Assembly (NCBI RefSeq): GCF_901709675.1
Contig: NC_051108.1
Coordinates: forward strand, 620,001 to 684,000
DNA: 64,000 bases
Direction of reading: 5' to 3'
Source: Syngnathus acus
Taxonomy: Eukaryota; Chordata; Actinopteri; Syngnathiformes; Syngnathidae
The notes under the pieces are model-generated. The model made no database searches and was not told where the DNA came from. It saw only the letters and a list, made by a program, of their open reading frames with translations. Both the position numbers and the translations under genes were made by a program. Of this stretch, positions 30,413-42,000 are shown piece after piece (position 1 is the stretch's first letter; each line of letters starts with the position of its first letter).

Positions 30413-31523
30413 CCGACCGACGACACTGTGTGACCTTGCCGCCTTTGGAACATTCCCACAGTTGCGCTTTCAGATGCGTTCAAGGCCCGTGTACAAAATG
30501 CGTGCACAGCTGGGATGGGGGGAAAAGAAGTTTGATATTATTTTCTATCACGTGGTCCCCCAATTAAGATTCCGAAATGCTCACGCCGTGGCCGCCTTTC
30601 ATGCATGTCACCTCGCCGCCGCGTCTCACAGCAAATTCCTCGTAATAATTCTTGTTTGGCTTTGTCTGCTGTCTCATTTCACGGTGCGTACAAGGAGGGA
30701 TGGCAGAGGACATTTAGTCACGGCGACGTCGCTGAGTGACCGCTACCGACGGCTTTTCTTGTTTTAATTCTTCACGCCGGCAGAAAGCGCATCGATCTTT
30801 CTATCAAATACGAAAACAGCCGTTGTGGGGAGGCGCCAGAGGTCAGCGGGAATTAGAGCAAGAGCGCCAGTGTGTGTGTGCGCATCTTGCCCCTCCCTCC
30901 CCCCAACATCCCCATTGTCACTCCCGCAAGGCCTCTCTGTTAAATTGGCTGACAGATAATAAGATCATACAGGAGAGTAGCGATACACACACGCACACAC
31001 CTTTTTTTGCTACACGAGCGCGTCATCAACTTCATCGTTTCCATTTCTAGCACACACCCAAAGAAGTTTACCAATGAGTTGACATTGCTTTTTTTTTTTT
31101 TTTGGTGGGCGATGGAGTTGTTTTAGCCCTCCGATGGCCGCCCGGGCTGATTTTGAATAAGTGGCGGGGGCAAAGAGGGGTCACGGGCAATTTCAGCCGC
31201 AGCCGAACGGGCCCGTTTTAATGCGAGATCTGAGGTGACTTTGACTTTTTGATTAACGGCACTCCTCCAAAGGACGGAGGAGAAAAACTTTGGGCGCCGC
31301 CAAAACGGCTGGCAGTCAAAAGGAGGCGGCTGCGCGCCGCCGTGAAAGAATAATAAGTCAAGGTGCCGCTACTGCCGCAGCAGCCGCAAAGAAAAAAAAA
31401 ACCCCAGCCAGCAAGTGTTTGTTATTAAAATATTTGTACTTCTCGGGGCCCCAAAGTCCCTCAATGCCTCTCCCCACTTATGCAGATTTCCATTCCAGTG
31501 ACATCAAGCACGCCGAGCGATCA

Positions 31524-31654
31524 CGCTCGCTCGCTCGCTCCCTCGCTCGCTCGCTCTCCGGCTGCCTGTGAAAGCGACAGCCCCGGGGAGCGCTCGCTCG
31601 CTCGCTCGCATCCCCGAGGCCAGGGGGGTTTTGTCGGGGGGGGGGGGGGGGGGG
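31524..31654. repeat. (GCTC)n array plus 19-base poly-G
   Basis: Two GCTC/TCGC tetranucleotide blocks (31524-31557 and about 31590-31608) are followed by 19 consecutive G at 31636-31654. The composite is strongly strand-asymmetric and likely to form non-B structure. Confidence 0.85.
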
Positions 31655-32438
31655 AGGGCGAACAAGCGGTACGTCGCAAAAGATCGTCAAAATCAAATGG
31701 AGAAGCCAAAGATAAACGCCACACTCAAATCGACCACTCGGGGGGGGAAAAAATTATAATCAGCAGGTCCGCTGTTGCTAAACAAAACAGCAGCACATAG
31801 CCGCTAAACAGAAAAGATATAAAGCTGATCCGTAGGTCATTAGACATTTGAACAGGGGGAGGGGGTGTTTCGACTTTTTCAATCCAGCGCATACATAAAA
31901 ATGCCTCCATTTCAGAGATTTTGCATGCCAGTCGAGCAATGGACGAGAAGCGAGTGAGGTGGACTTCACAAGATCCACTTGAAAGCTTCTTCCCCGCATA
32001 CTAGTGTGTGTGTTTTTTTTACTGGGTGCACATAATGAGCTGTCAGTCATTTTTCAGCCGCCACCAACTTTCATCTGGCCTGATTCTGGCGCCCTGCGCC
32101 ATTTATCACTCCTCTCCCCGCTCCTCGTTTATCACCTCCGCTGGAATAGTTTCTCCTGCTGTCAATTTAGGAAATGGAGTGACAAGAGCGACCCCGGGGA
32201 CCCCCGCCGTGCGCTAATCTCGGCCTGGCGCTCTCGCTCGCACGCCCGCTCCGACCCAAAGACGTCCTGTCCTGTCCTGCCTGTCCACAACACGTGAACA
32301 CAAAGATGAAAACAAGACTTTGCCTAAGGCTCAAGAAAGTGCGGCGGCTGCTCTCGAATTTTGGACAGCATCAACCACATCGGAATAAAACCAACGAGAA
32401 TGAAGCCGTTTGCATGTCCTGATCAATTGACTGCAGGG

Positions 32439-32452
32439 CCACTGGGGGGCAG
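32439..32452 (+). promoter_or_regulatory. CTCF-like motif
   Basis: CCACTGGGGGGCAG matches the CTCF core in forward orientation. Confidence 0.45.
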
Positions 32453-34330
32453 CAAACTTCAATCATGAAAATAAAAGAATGTCATCTGCAATGATTTCTG
32501 TCTTTCTTTGCAGAGGATAAAGAATATATGCCTGAGTATCATCGCATTGTCTGTCTATATGTGTTGCTGCACTATTGTAGCGGACGGCCACGTGAACAAT
32601 CTCACCACAGTTTAACCAAGACGAACGAGTGACGCGGCGCCTTGGCGTGACAAACGAGGGCCGGCTCCCCGGGGGTCGTCACCTTCCACGAGCCCTCAAC
32701 CTCGCAAGGCTCATTACGCCGGCGGGCCTGACCGCCATTCGAAGACGCTGGCTTTCTTGGTGCGTCGGTCGCGCTTACTTTGCAGTTTTGCGGCTGAAAA
32801 AGATTCCGCATTGTTTTGGGAAAATAATAGCGAGGAAATGCAAGTTGCTCTGCTCTTGTTTCACGCAAAGACCACAAGGAAGGATTCTTTTGTTGCTAAA
32901 AACAATCAAGGGAGCATCTGAAAAGGGCATTTTCTTTTTTCTTATGAATAAATCTTGTTTTGCAATTGGATGTGATGAAATGCTGCCTGTAGCAGAACAT
33001 AACACTGTCCTCTAGTGGATTCGAGTCACTGAGCGGCCAAAGGCGAGACCAGACACCTGTAGTCGGTCCTCGTCCACTTTGGATGCACTCGACCTGAAGT
33101 GGTCTCAACCTCGCTCACGTCTAATTAAAGCGGGCGCCGGCTCTCGTCAGGTCTCACTTTGCCCAATAAATCACAAGAGTGAGCCGTCCGTCTGCCGTTT
33201 CTACGGTGACAGCCTACGACCGGGCCTCCTCATTGGACGTGGCAGCGGCGGCAATTTGCATGCCAGACTATTTCTCTTCATCATCGGGACCTCTCCTCCA
33301 CGCCGCAAGAATGGCGAATAAGTCAGCGGCTAACGGCAGACGGCGTGCGCGCGCGCGCGCGAGCGAGCGCGTCCTTGTCCGACAAGGTTAGCCGTCCATT
33401 TCATCTGCGCGCCGGCAGAGTCGACCGACCGGGCTGGCGGTGGGATTGAATTCAAATAAATGATGGCCGGACATTTAATGCATTGGGGGGGTCGGACGGG
33501 AGTTGCCGGGCAAAACTTGAGTCTTGTCGTAAAATAATAATAATAAAACCAAAACACCAGGGCCGGCCGGGGAATTGAGAGAAGCTCTTTCAAAGCTTCA
33601 AGAATTGCTTACGGTTTTGTTTTTGCACACAAGAAAATCGGTCCTCAAGACAGAACTGGAAAATATATCCAAAGCTGCACCTAAGAACATCCTCTCTGTG
33701 GCGTGTCAAATTTCCAAGACATGACAGGAGATTTATTTTCACAGCAAAAGCGCGGTCCGTTTCCACCAGCCCGTGTTCGGGGACCCGGAGGACGCGGCGG
33801 TCTTGTCGAGCCATCAAACACGTCGGCCGTGATGCTCGGGGCTCCCTCCGATGCTGACTCTCCTGGAGCCGCTCCAGGACACCGGTTATTTTTACCGACA
33901 AGCTGACGCAAATAAATATTTATAGGTGTTGGCGGGTCACAGGCAAATCCGCAGAGAGGTGGACGCTAGGTAATAAAGGATGCGAGCGAGCGGCGAGAAC
34001 ACGGGTTCGATGGAGCGCGGCGGCGGCGGCGTTAAACTTGCTTGCTTGGCGAATGGGGGAAATAAAACAAGCACGCATAAATGAAAAGCTAAAAATGGAG
34101 CGAGAGAAGCTTCAGCAGAAAAAAACCACGACAGCGTTCCCCTGCTCTATCATCTTTCGCCTTCACTATGTCCGAATTTTAGCGGCGTCCAAGTCCGGCC
34201 TCAAAATACAAGTTGCAATTGCCAAAGCGCGTCCCGCTGTGACCTTCCCAGCGGCCTGTCAGTCAAGGCCGCCAAAATAAACAATGGCAGCCAACGGCCG
34301 TCATCAGCGTGGCCGCACTGACAGCGAGGC

Positions 34331-34346
34331 GGGGGGGGGGGGGGGG
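34331..34346. repeat. Poly-G tract, 16 bases
   Basis: Uninterrupted run of 16 G on the plus strand in the esrrb-tgfb3 interval. Confidence 0.9.
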
Positions 34347-34792
34347 AATCTGGGCTTCACCTTGACACCCCGCCTCCAGCACTACCTGGTCCTGGGAAAG
34401 GCAGGCCAGCCTCGCCGCCGGCCGGCTGAGTTATAGCCGGGAGGCATCGCCAAGAGCGGGCCGCGTAGTCGTGTCCAACACAATATCGGGACGTTTTATC
34501 GTTTTAGCCGGGCACTGAGGCGGGGTCAAGAGGATCATAAGAAAGGCACTCATGTGAGAAATGAAGAAGATCATGGAGTGGACAGAAGCAGGAAGGCGCT
34601 GAAATATAGCCAGCGACCTGAGCACCTGTCAGGTGTACACCGAGGAAGGCTCGTTTGCTCATCATAATAATATCATAATAATCATAAAAAAATTTAACCT
34701 AATTTATTGTAATGAATATAATAAATATGTCTTGTTTTTACCATCGTCGTTATTTCGCTTTAGGTTTATTTGAATGAAAAATAAAGCAGATG

Positions 34793-34806
34793 CTGCCCTC
34801 TGCTGG
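34793..34806 (-). promoter_or_regulatory. CTCF-like motif
   Basis: CTGCCCTCTGCTGG is the reverse complement of CCAGCAGAGGGCAG, a strong match to the CTCF core, reverse orientation. Confidence 0.5.
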
Positions 34807-35374
34807 TGCAAACGAAAATCTCTCCTCCCTTAAAAGGACTGACACGATTGGCTGGCGCTGCATAGGAAATGAAATGTTAGCGTCTCAACTTTTAGGATCA
34901 ACTCCAAAGTCAGGTTTTCTCAACTGTGTGAAAGAGTGCTGACAAATTCAAAAGTAGGCGGCTTTAAGGGGGGGGGGGGCGTCATGAATATTCATATTCG
35001 TGACCTTACGTAGACATACGGAAGGTGCAGGCCATTGGCTGCAGGCCAGACACACACACACAAGCTTTGTTTATGCACTCGCACACAAAGCAGCCACACA
35101 TGTTCTGAAAGGTCAAGCGGGGTCCACCCAGCGCGCAGCCTTTGCACGTCTTAACGCAGCAGCCAAAATGGCGCTTGGCCACCAATGTCTTATTAGGCAG
35201 CTCCATCTGGGAGGGGTGAAAGGTGACGGGCAAGGCCTCGTAGGTGAGCAGACGCGAGCGGTCGGGGTTTGGCCAAGCGCGACGGGACCTGGCCCGGCCG
35301 GAAAGGATAAAACTGCAAAACAAACGAGTGTGTGTGGGCGTGTATCTATTGTGGTTGGCTGTCGAAAGACAATA

Positions 35375-35397
35375 TGTGTGTGTGTGTGTGTGTGTGT
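35375..35397. repeat. (TG)n microsatellite
   Basis: About eleven TG units; shorter TG runs follow at about 35467-35480 and 35616-35635. Confidence 0.9.
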
Positions 35398-36230
35398 TTG
35401 TTTTGTGCTGGATGAGAAAAACAAAAACTGAGAGGCTCTTTTCCCGACTAAAATTTAGCAGTGAGAGTGTGTGTGTGTATTAAGCAGCAAATCCCTAATC
35501 TGGCATAGACTTGCTTCCTGTCTAGACTCGGCACGAGGACGCCAACTCTAATCTGGCCAGCTCTACCGCGTGTGTCCGAGTGTGAGCGTGCAGACAATAC
35601 ATGTACTATAGCATCATGTGTGTGTGTGTGTGTGTAATGTATGCAAGTACACACATCCATCAGATGGGCGCCGGATCAAAGGCCTCCACGTTGCCGTCCA
35701 AATGGAGACAGCAGACCCGTCCACCCGCCAGTGTCTGTTTCTAATTGGTCAATGTCCAATAAAGTTTTTTTTTGTTTTTGCCGTGCCAAGCAAGCCGTGT
35801 CTGGCCGTCCAAAAGCCGAGTGTGGTTGCACATTTTACAGGAACACGAAAGGTGCCATTTTAAATGAATAGGTAACTGTGATAGGAGAACATACGCAAAA
35901 AGCAGCAAAAAAATGTTTGCCACTTTTAAAAGAGCTCATATCGGCCGGGCCCAAACACGTATTGGGTAAAACATCAATATTTTGCCTAGAAGACATTCTG
36001 CCATCCTCACGATGTCAATCATGAGCAAACGTTGCTATTGATTTTCCTGCAAACATGGCGGCCAATCCCCGTCACTCCATCCTAGTACAAAGCGCCTGGG
36101 AGCTTCCACGCACGGACAAATAAAGGGCTTGCCATTCACGCGCGGGCCCAAGAACACGTCGTCCTCCAAAAGGACTGACCTCAGCAGAAAGTCTCCACGC
36201 GCAACCTCGGTGACATCACGGCGCCTCTGT

Positions 36231-36247
36231 GGGGGGGGGGGGGGGGG
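36231..36247. repeat. Poly-G tract, 17 bases
   Basis: Uninterrupted run of 17 G on the plus strand, about 0.9 kb upstream of the tgfb3 start codon. Confidence 0.9.
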
Positions 36248-36752
36248 AGACTCACACACATGGCAGATCCATCAAGACTCGTTTGACTTGCATCATCATC
36301 CTCACAGACATGGGGCTTCTCCTGTTTGCATTCCTACCCCCAAATGTGACTCATGCCCCCCCCAATTTTCAGGCTGGACAATATACAGGCCAGATGGGTG
36401 CGCGCATGAGGAAAATATTGCTATTTATTTTTAGTTTTGCTCATCACATTTTGTGAGTCACCGGCGGGGGAAGCACTCAGAGTAAACATGAACTTTCACC
36501 GTCTGGGATCACGTCTCGGAATCCCCAGACGGCAGCTGGGACTACTACGCCGTCCGTCCACATGTTTGATTGGACACTCAAAGCTGCCAACTTTTTCTTT
36601 AAGGGGCGCAACAGAAAGATGCATCTGGCTAATCAAGTCCTAAAAGTCAATCCAATTACATTTGTATTATTTCATTTCAATCTGTCCTGACACATCATGT
36701 TGTGCTTCATAAAAGCAAGGAGAAAAAAAAGAAAAGCAATTTCCCTAGTCGG

Positions 36753-36766
36753 CCACAAGGTGGCGC
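36753..36766 (+). promoter_or_regulatory. CTCF-like motif upstream of tgfb3
   Basis: CCACAAGGTGGCGC matches the CTCF core in forward orientation, about 390 bp upstream of the tgfb3 ATG and 100 bp above its AP-1 motif. Confidence 0.5.
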
Positions 36767-36871
36767 CTGAGGCAGCTTTTCCAGGGAAAACCATGCTAAT
36801 AGTGCCCTAAGAATAACAAGAGAGTGACTAAAGGCCTCCAAATAGAAAAGCAAAAGCTTTTCTCACGTGTC

Positions 36872-36968
36872 TGAGTCACGTCGGTGGGGGCGCCGGTGCG
36901 GGGGTGGCCGGGCCCCTCCTCCACCGTCACACCGCCGTTCGTGCGGGCGGGCGGGCGGCAATAAAAAG
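36872..36968 (+). promoter_or_regulatory. Putative tgfb3 core promoter
   Basis: An AP-1 motif TGAGTCA (36872-36878), a stretch of GGGC GC-boxes (about 36945-36958) and a TATA-like ATAAAAAG (36961-36968) are aligned in the order and spacing of a TATA promoter. They predict transcription start near 36990-37000 and a 5' UTR of about 150 bases. Mammalian TGFB3 promoters are known to use TATA and AP-1/CRE-type elements. Confidence 0.5.
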
Positions 36969-37142
36969 CCCAAATTTCATCTCCCACCATCCAAACAGAC
37001 TCCATTCTCAGCTCGTCAACTTTTGGAAACTCGATGGGTCCAAAAAGACACGGCTTGCTTTTTGGCCGAGGAATTTTTTAGAGGGCTCGCCTCGGTAGGA
37101 TCGGGGTCAGAACCCCCCATCGCCCCGGCCGGGCCGGGCAGG

Positions 37143-39034
37143 ATGCACGCCTGCAGAGCTTTGCTGTGCGCCATGCTGCTGCTCCACTGCGCCTCGCTCA
37201 GTTCGCCGCTGTCCACCTGCGCGGCGGTGGACATGGACCACGTCAAGAGGAAGCGGGTGGAGGCCATCCGCGGGCAGATCCTCAGCAAGCTGCGGCTGAG
37301 CGCCCCCCCGCGTGCACAGGGGCCCACCAAAGTGCCCCAGCAGGTGCGGGCGCTCTACAACAGCACGCGCCAGCTGCTGGAGGAGCTCGGGCGGCACCGG
37401 CGCCAAATGTGCGGCGCCGACGGCACCGACGCCGAGTACTACGCCAAGGAGGTCTACAGGTTCAACATGGTTCACGGGCCCACCGAGAGCAGTGAGTTGA
37501 AAATATAATAAAGGCTGAAACTAGTCAAGGTGGTCATTCGGTGGCAAGACGGCCGCCTAACGTCCGTCCTCTGTCCGACCCGTCGCAGACGACCTGTCCT
37601 ACTGCCCGAAAGGCATCACGTCCAAGGTGTTCCGTTTCAACGTCTCGGCCATGGAAAGGAACGCCAGCGACCTCTTCAGGGCCGAGTTCCGAGCCTTGCG
37701 GGTTCCCAACGCCGGCGCCAGGCGCAACGAGCAGCGGATTGAGCTCTACCAGGTGCGTAAAGGTACTGTTAACCTCCGCCCCCCCCAAAATGGCGGCCGG
37801 CGAGTGAATGTTTAGCGGGAGCTGGGTTCGGTTCTTATACCGGAGGTTCACTTCTCGTGTGTCCTTCGCCAAATATTTAAGATGCTAATCTAAGGAGCGC
37901 GCTGTGCTCTGCCAAGCGGATTTACGTGAGACGCGTGTCCAAGGAAATGTCATCCATCCGCCGCTAACGACCGTCGCTAATACCAACCACATTTTGGCCG
38001 CCTTTGGCCACTGACTCCGTGCCACGTTGTCTGGCTCTTGCAGATCGTGCGGCCGAACGAACACGTCAGGAAGCAGCGCTACATCGGCGCCAAAAACGTG
38101 CTGACCAAAGGCACGCCCGAATGGGTCTCCTTTGACGTGACCGACGCCGTGCGGGAGTGGCTGACGAGCAGAGGTCACATTCACGTCAGGTCCGCCTTCC
38201 GACAAGACACTGACCTTAACTTTAATTTGACGGCAGGCAGCAATCTGGGCTTGGAAATCAGCGTCCATTGCCCCTGCCACACCTACGGCCCCAACGGCGA
38301 CATCATCGACAACGACAACGAGATTCTGGACGTCAAGTTTAAAGGTACCCGCCCGAGCGCAGTCGTTTGGAACGCTGACGAGCCGCTCGACGATTTTGTC
38401 CGACCGAGGTGTGGACGGCGAGGAGGAGCAGAGTCGCTTGGACCTCAGCCATCTGAAGAGGAGCAAGGACCAGAACCTGCCTCACCTCATCCTCATGATG
38501 ATCCCGCCTCACCGCCTGGACTCAAAGTCGCGCAGACGCAAGCGAGCGCTGGACACCGACTACTGCTTCTCGTAAGAGCCGCTTTGGGATGCTGAGCGTT
38601 TGAACCGCCGGCCGCGTGCGTAAACCTCAGTCGGTGCGCAGAAACGCCGAGGAGAGCTGCTGCGTCCGCCGGCTGCACATCGATTTCCGCCGCGACCTGG
38701 ACTGGAAGTGGATCCACGAGCCCAGCGGTTACGACGCTAACTACTGCTCGGGGCCGTGCCCCTACCTGAGGAGCTCTGACACGGCGCACAGCTCGGTAAG
38801 AAAAAAAAACGGAGCAGAATCTTTCTGGACGTTTTAAGCACACGTGTGTGCGTGTGTGTTTCTGCTGCGTCCAAGTTGCTGAGCCTGTACAACACTCTGA
38901 ACCCGGAGGCGTCGGCTTCGCCGTGCTGCGTCCCCCAAGAACTGGAGCCCCTCACCATCCTCTACTACTCGGGACGGACCCCCAAAGTGGAGCAGCTCTC
39001 CAACATGATCGTCAAGTCTTGCAAATGTAGCTGA
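37143..39034 (+). CDS. tgfb3: Transforming growth factor beta 3 preproprotein, complete
   Basis: TGF-beta3 is a secreted dimeric ligand made as a latent complex with its propeptide (LAP). Seven coding exons: 37143-37491, 37589-37752, 38044-38173, 38237-38344, 38409-38571, 38642-38795, 38876-39034, giving 408 residues (human 412). The start ATG precedes a hydrophobic signal peptide. The LAP has the LTBP-bonding cysteine (STCAAVD), the straitjacket [17 protein letters not shown]-like helix, [25 protein letters not shown] and the dimer cysteines HCPC. Furin cleavage is at RRRKR before ALDTDYC. The mature domain has all nine cysteines and ends [22 protein letters not shown] and [10 protein letters not shown] distinguish it from TGFB1 and TGFB2. 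Two features are odd. The LAP integrin motif RGDLxxL reads RLDLSHL. Four introns are only 63, 64, 70 and 80 bp, and the 63-bp intron has a weak GTCACA donor. ATTAAA at 39220-39225 is a likely polyadenylation signal. It is convergent with flvcr2. Confidence 0.95.
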
Positions 39035-42000
39035 GGAGGCACAAATGACTTTTTTGGGGGGTGCCCGGTTCTGCAACTGATAGCAAATGGGTCAAGTTCA
39101 TCTCACGTCTTGCGCTTTTATTCTGACAAAGCTGTCGTGTCCTGTCTTTCTTGTTTTCACTTCATTTTGTTTGGTTTTTGGGGTAAAAGTGTTTGCTTTG
39201 TTGATGATGATTGTTATTAATTAAAAAAAAAGAGAAAACAAGTCTTTTTTTATATTTTGGAAACTTAATAAGTGTAAAAAATATGAAACTATAGTTCATT
39301 GTTGAAATTTCAAAGATCTGTGATCATACAATTTTAGGTGAAGTCAAAAATGTACCAATTAAATGTAATTTTTGCCCAACAATACAAAGTCATTTCCAGA
39401 ATGAAAACAAAACCTCATTTTTGAGCCGCCGTACAATTGTCCTTCCCCGTCAGCGGCGATGAGAGATGAACTTTGACGCAGAGACAAAAGAGCCGAGTCA
39501 ACAAGCGGCGCCTCAAATGCGGCGGCGGCCCAGGGCAGATTGGCCGCGACAAACGCCAAAGGAGTCCAAAGTGCCAAGTCAGCATTTAGAATGGGAAATT
39601 TGAAAGGCAAAGAATTTGGAGCGACACAATTTGAGGGTCTGAAAGATTAGGAAGTTTAAATTTCATGTTTTCTGTCTTTCAACAATGGCTAAGGTGCAGC
39701 TAACGCTAACTCAGCAAAAATCTCAAGCTGCTCTGCCTCTCCTGAAGTTGTTTTTTTTTCTAATTGGACGTCCTGCTGATGAACGGAAACAATCAAGCCA
39801 ACCCTGCTTTTGGCCGATGTGCTGTGAACCAAAGACGAACGGCACGACACGTTAAGCTGCAAAACACCACGGACGGCCGGCCCGCGATTCCCTGAACGCA
39901 TTAACAGATGCCCGAGCGAGCGAGCGAGCGAGGAATTTTGTAGCAATAAAATCATCAGGTCACATCGCAGCGGTCCCGTGGAAAGAGTTGTGTAAGAGTA
40001 CGATGGGAAGCCTCCCACGCGTTACGCATGCACGCACGCACGCACGCAATACATACAAGTCCACTATGGCGTTACTGGAAAAGGTGGGCTAACCAAAGGG
40101 GGAGCCAATATGTCAACGAATCAAGCTCATAGAGCGCCACAGCTAAACAAATGAAGGCCTGAAATTTCGCACACGCACACACACACACACTGGGCTGTGT
40201 ATTATGGCCATAATAGAGATAAATTTCACTAGAAATGTGCGTAAAAACCATGACTGCAGTCAGGAGAGGAAGGAGCCAGGTTTGCATTGAGTTGGCATGA
40301 CAGAAAAGTGGACTGGGCCTGAAAAAGATGGAAAATTGCAGAATCAAGTCGACTCGAAATGGGCTTTATGTTCAGTCGCAGCAGATGTGACAGCGCAGAG
40401 AATCTGGAGTGTGTTCAGGTATGTTGTCGGTTAGCTTTGTACGCTAAAGCCATTAGCGATTGCGGCCACAAGTATATCAACAGATGTGCCTCGAGAACAC
40501 ATTTGGAAGAGCGCTTCCCCTTGGGCTGGAACGGCTTTCGATCCTATTTATGGAAATAAGCGGCTCATAAAAATGTGATTAATGCGCCGTCTCGGGAGCC
40601 CACGTCCAAACGCACGGGAGGCCGACCGCTTCCTCCCTGACACGACGACTCAGATTACAATCAAAAAGCAACAATCGACAGACTGGCCTGCATATGAAAA
40701 ACATCACAAGCGGTACAGAAAAAGTTCTTGAGACTACATCTGGATAGTCTTGGAGGCACACCTTCAAAACACAACAACAACTTCTTTTCTTTTGATTCAA
40801 CTCTCAGAACTAAATTCTTGTGAGGAGGACCGAGCTGGAAAAAGCTCATTTGTTGTATTTGCGCAAAGCCGCCGGGCTCGGAATGCGCCGACGTGCCAAG
40901 CGCGGGAAGAAGACAAGCGTGCGAGGATTAGCAGTCAACACTTGCGGGAAGGGAAAGAGCACCATTTTGTGCATGACGGGAGATGGCGGCAATCACAACA
41001 ACAAGATCTTTCGCACTTTGGACGGCTAAAGACAACACGCAAAGGCCGCCCGCCCGCCCGGCCTTTTTTTCCCAAGATGACCCACAAAAGGGCCTACTTC
41101 AAACGAGTCGGGATCCCGTCGCCAATCGTCCACACACGAACGAAGCTGCCGACCGAGCTCAGCACATTTGCGCTCCCCAGCCAACTTCAAACCAGGGCTT
41201 TTGGATGGAAGCCGCCATGACGACGCTGCGTCACACGAGAAGCCATCATTTCCGCGCAAAGCCCGTTGGACAATATTAGCTTTAGCGTTTGACGTCACGG
41301 TGGCGCCGTGAAAAGGAAATCAAACGGCTGAAAGGATGAGTGCATCTTGGAAGCTAGCGGCGACCGCAAAAGGATCCGTTTCCCGCTTTTGGGAGATTGT
41401 AAAACGCCACTCGAGTGGATCCTTTGAATGATGAAGAGCGTGGGAAATGCGCAAGGAGGCTAACGGCGGTTAGCATTTCCTCCGTCTTGTGATTCGAGCA
41501 CCCACGCGTGCCCGAGTGGCTCTTGAAAAATGTTTTGCGAGGCTACGGGAAAACCCCACAACGGCCATTTCAGCAAAAAGGGAAGCTGTTGCATCATTTT
41601 AAGACACAAAAGGCTAATAACAAGTCGGTCGTGCTCTTTGTCTTCCAAAACATGGTCAAGTCACACGGAAGGCTTTCCAAAACGGCTGCCTAACACGTTG
41701 ACGAGGCCCCGATCGACCCGATAAGTGCTATGGATTGGCAAACATTTAGGTCAATACTGCATCCGAGTATGCCACGTGGGCATCATTGCATTTGTGTCAC
41801 GGACGAGTTCCATTAAAGCTTTGAGGCGGTGCCAAAGCTGAGTGCTCGAGTGACTATTTGGGATTTGGAGGCCCGGAAATAGGAGCGGCAAAATAAAGGT
41901 TCCCGCACATTTTCCAATCAAGAAATTCTCAGAAATATCAAATTCATTTGAAAAACATCAGATTCATCTTTTTTTTTTCCTTTTTCTTGCAACTGCGTCT

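Larger units (their letters stand above)
22403..36860. other. Gene-free regulatory interval between head-to-head esrrb and tgfb3
   Basis: No coding exon is supported in about 14.4 kb. The interval holds CA, GGAA, TGCC and GCTC microsatellites, three poly-G runs of 16-19, several CTCF-like motifs (22603, 32439, 33005, 34793, 36753), two copies of a short dispersed motif (27256, 32546), and AT-rich patches dense in TAATTA/ATTAAT motifs (25590-25960, 29195-29525). Both flanking genes are developmental regulators, so conserved enhancers are expected here, but conservation cannot be judged from one genome. Confidence 0.6.

Noticed and set aside
36867-37142. Open frame continuing upstream of the tgfb3 ATG
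   Set aside because: It begins at GTG, not ATG, and overlaps the putative TATA and GC boxes. The downstream ATG gives a normal signal peptide matching the family start.
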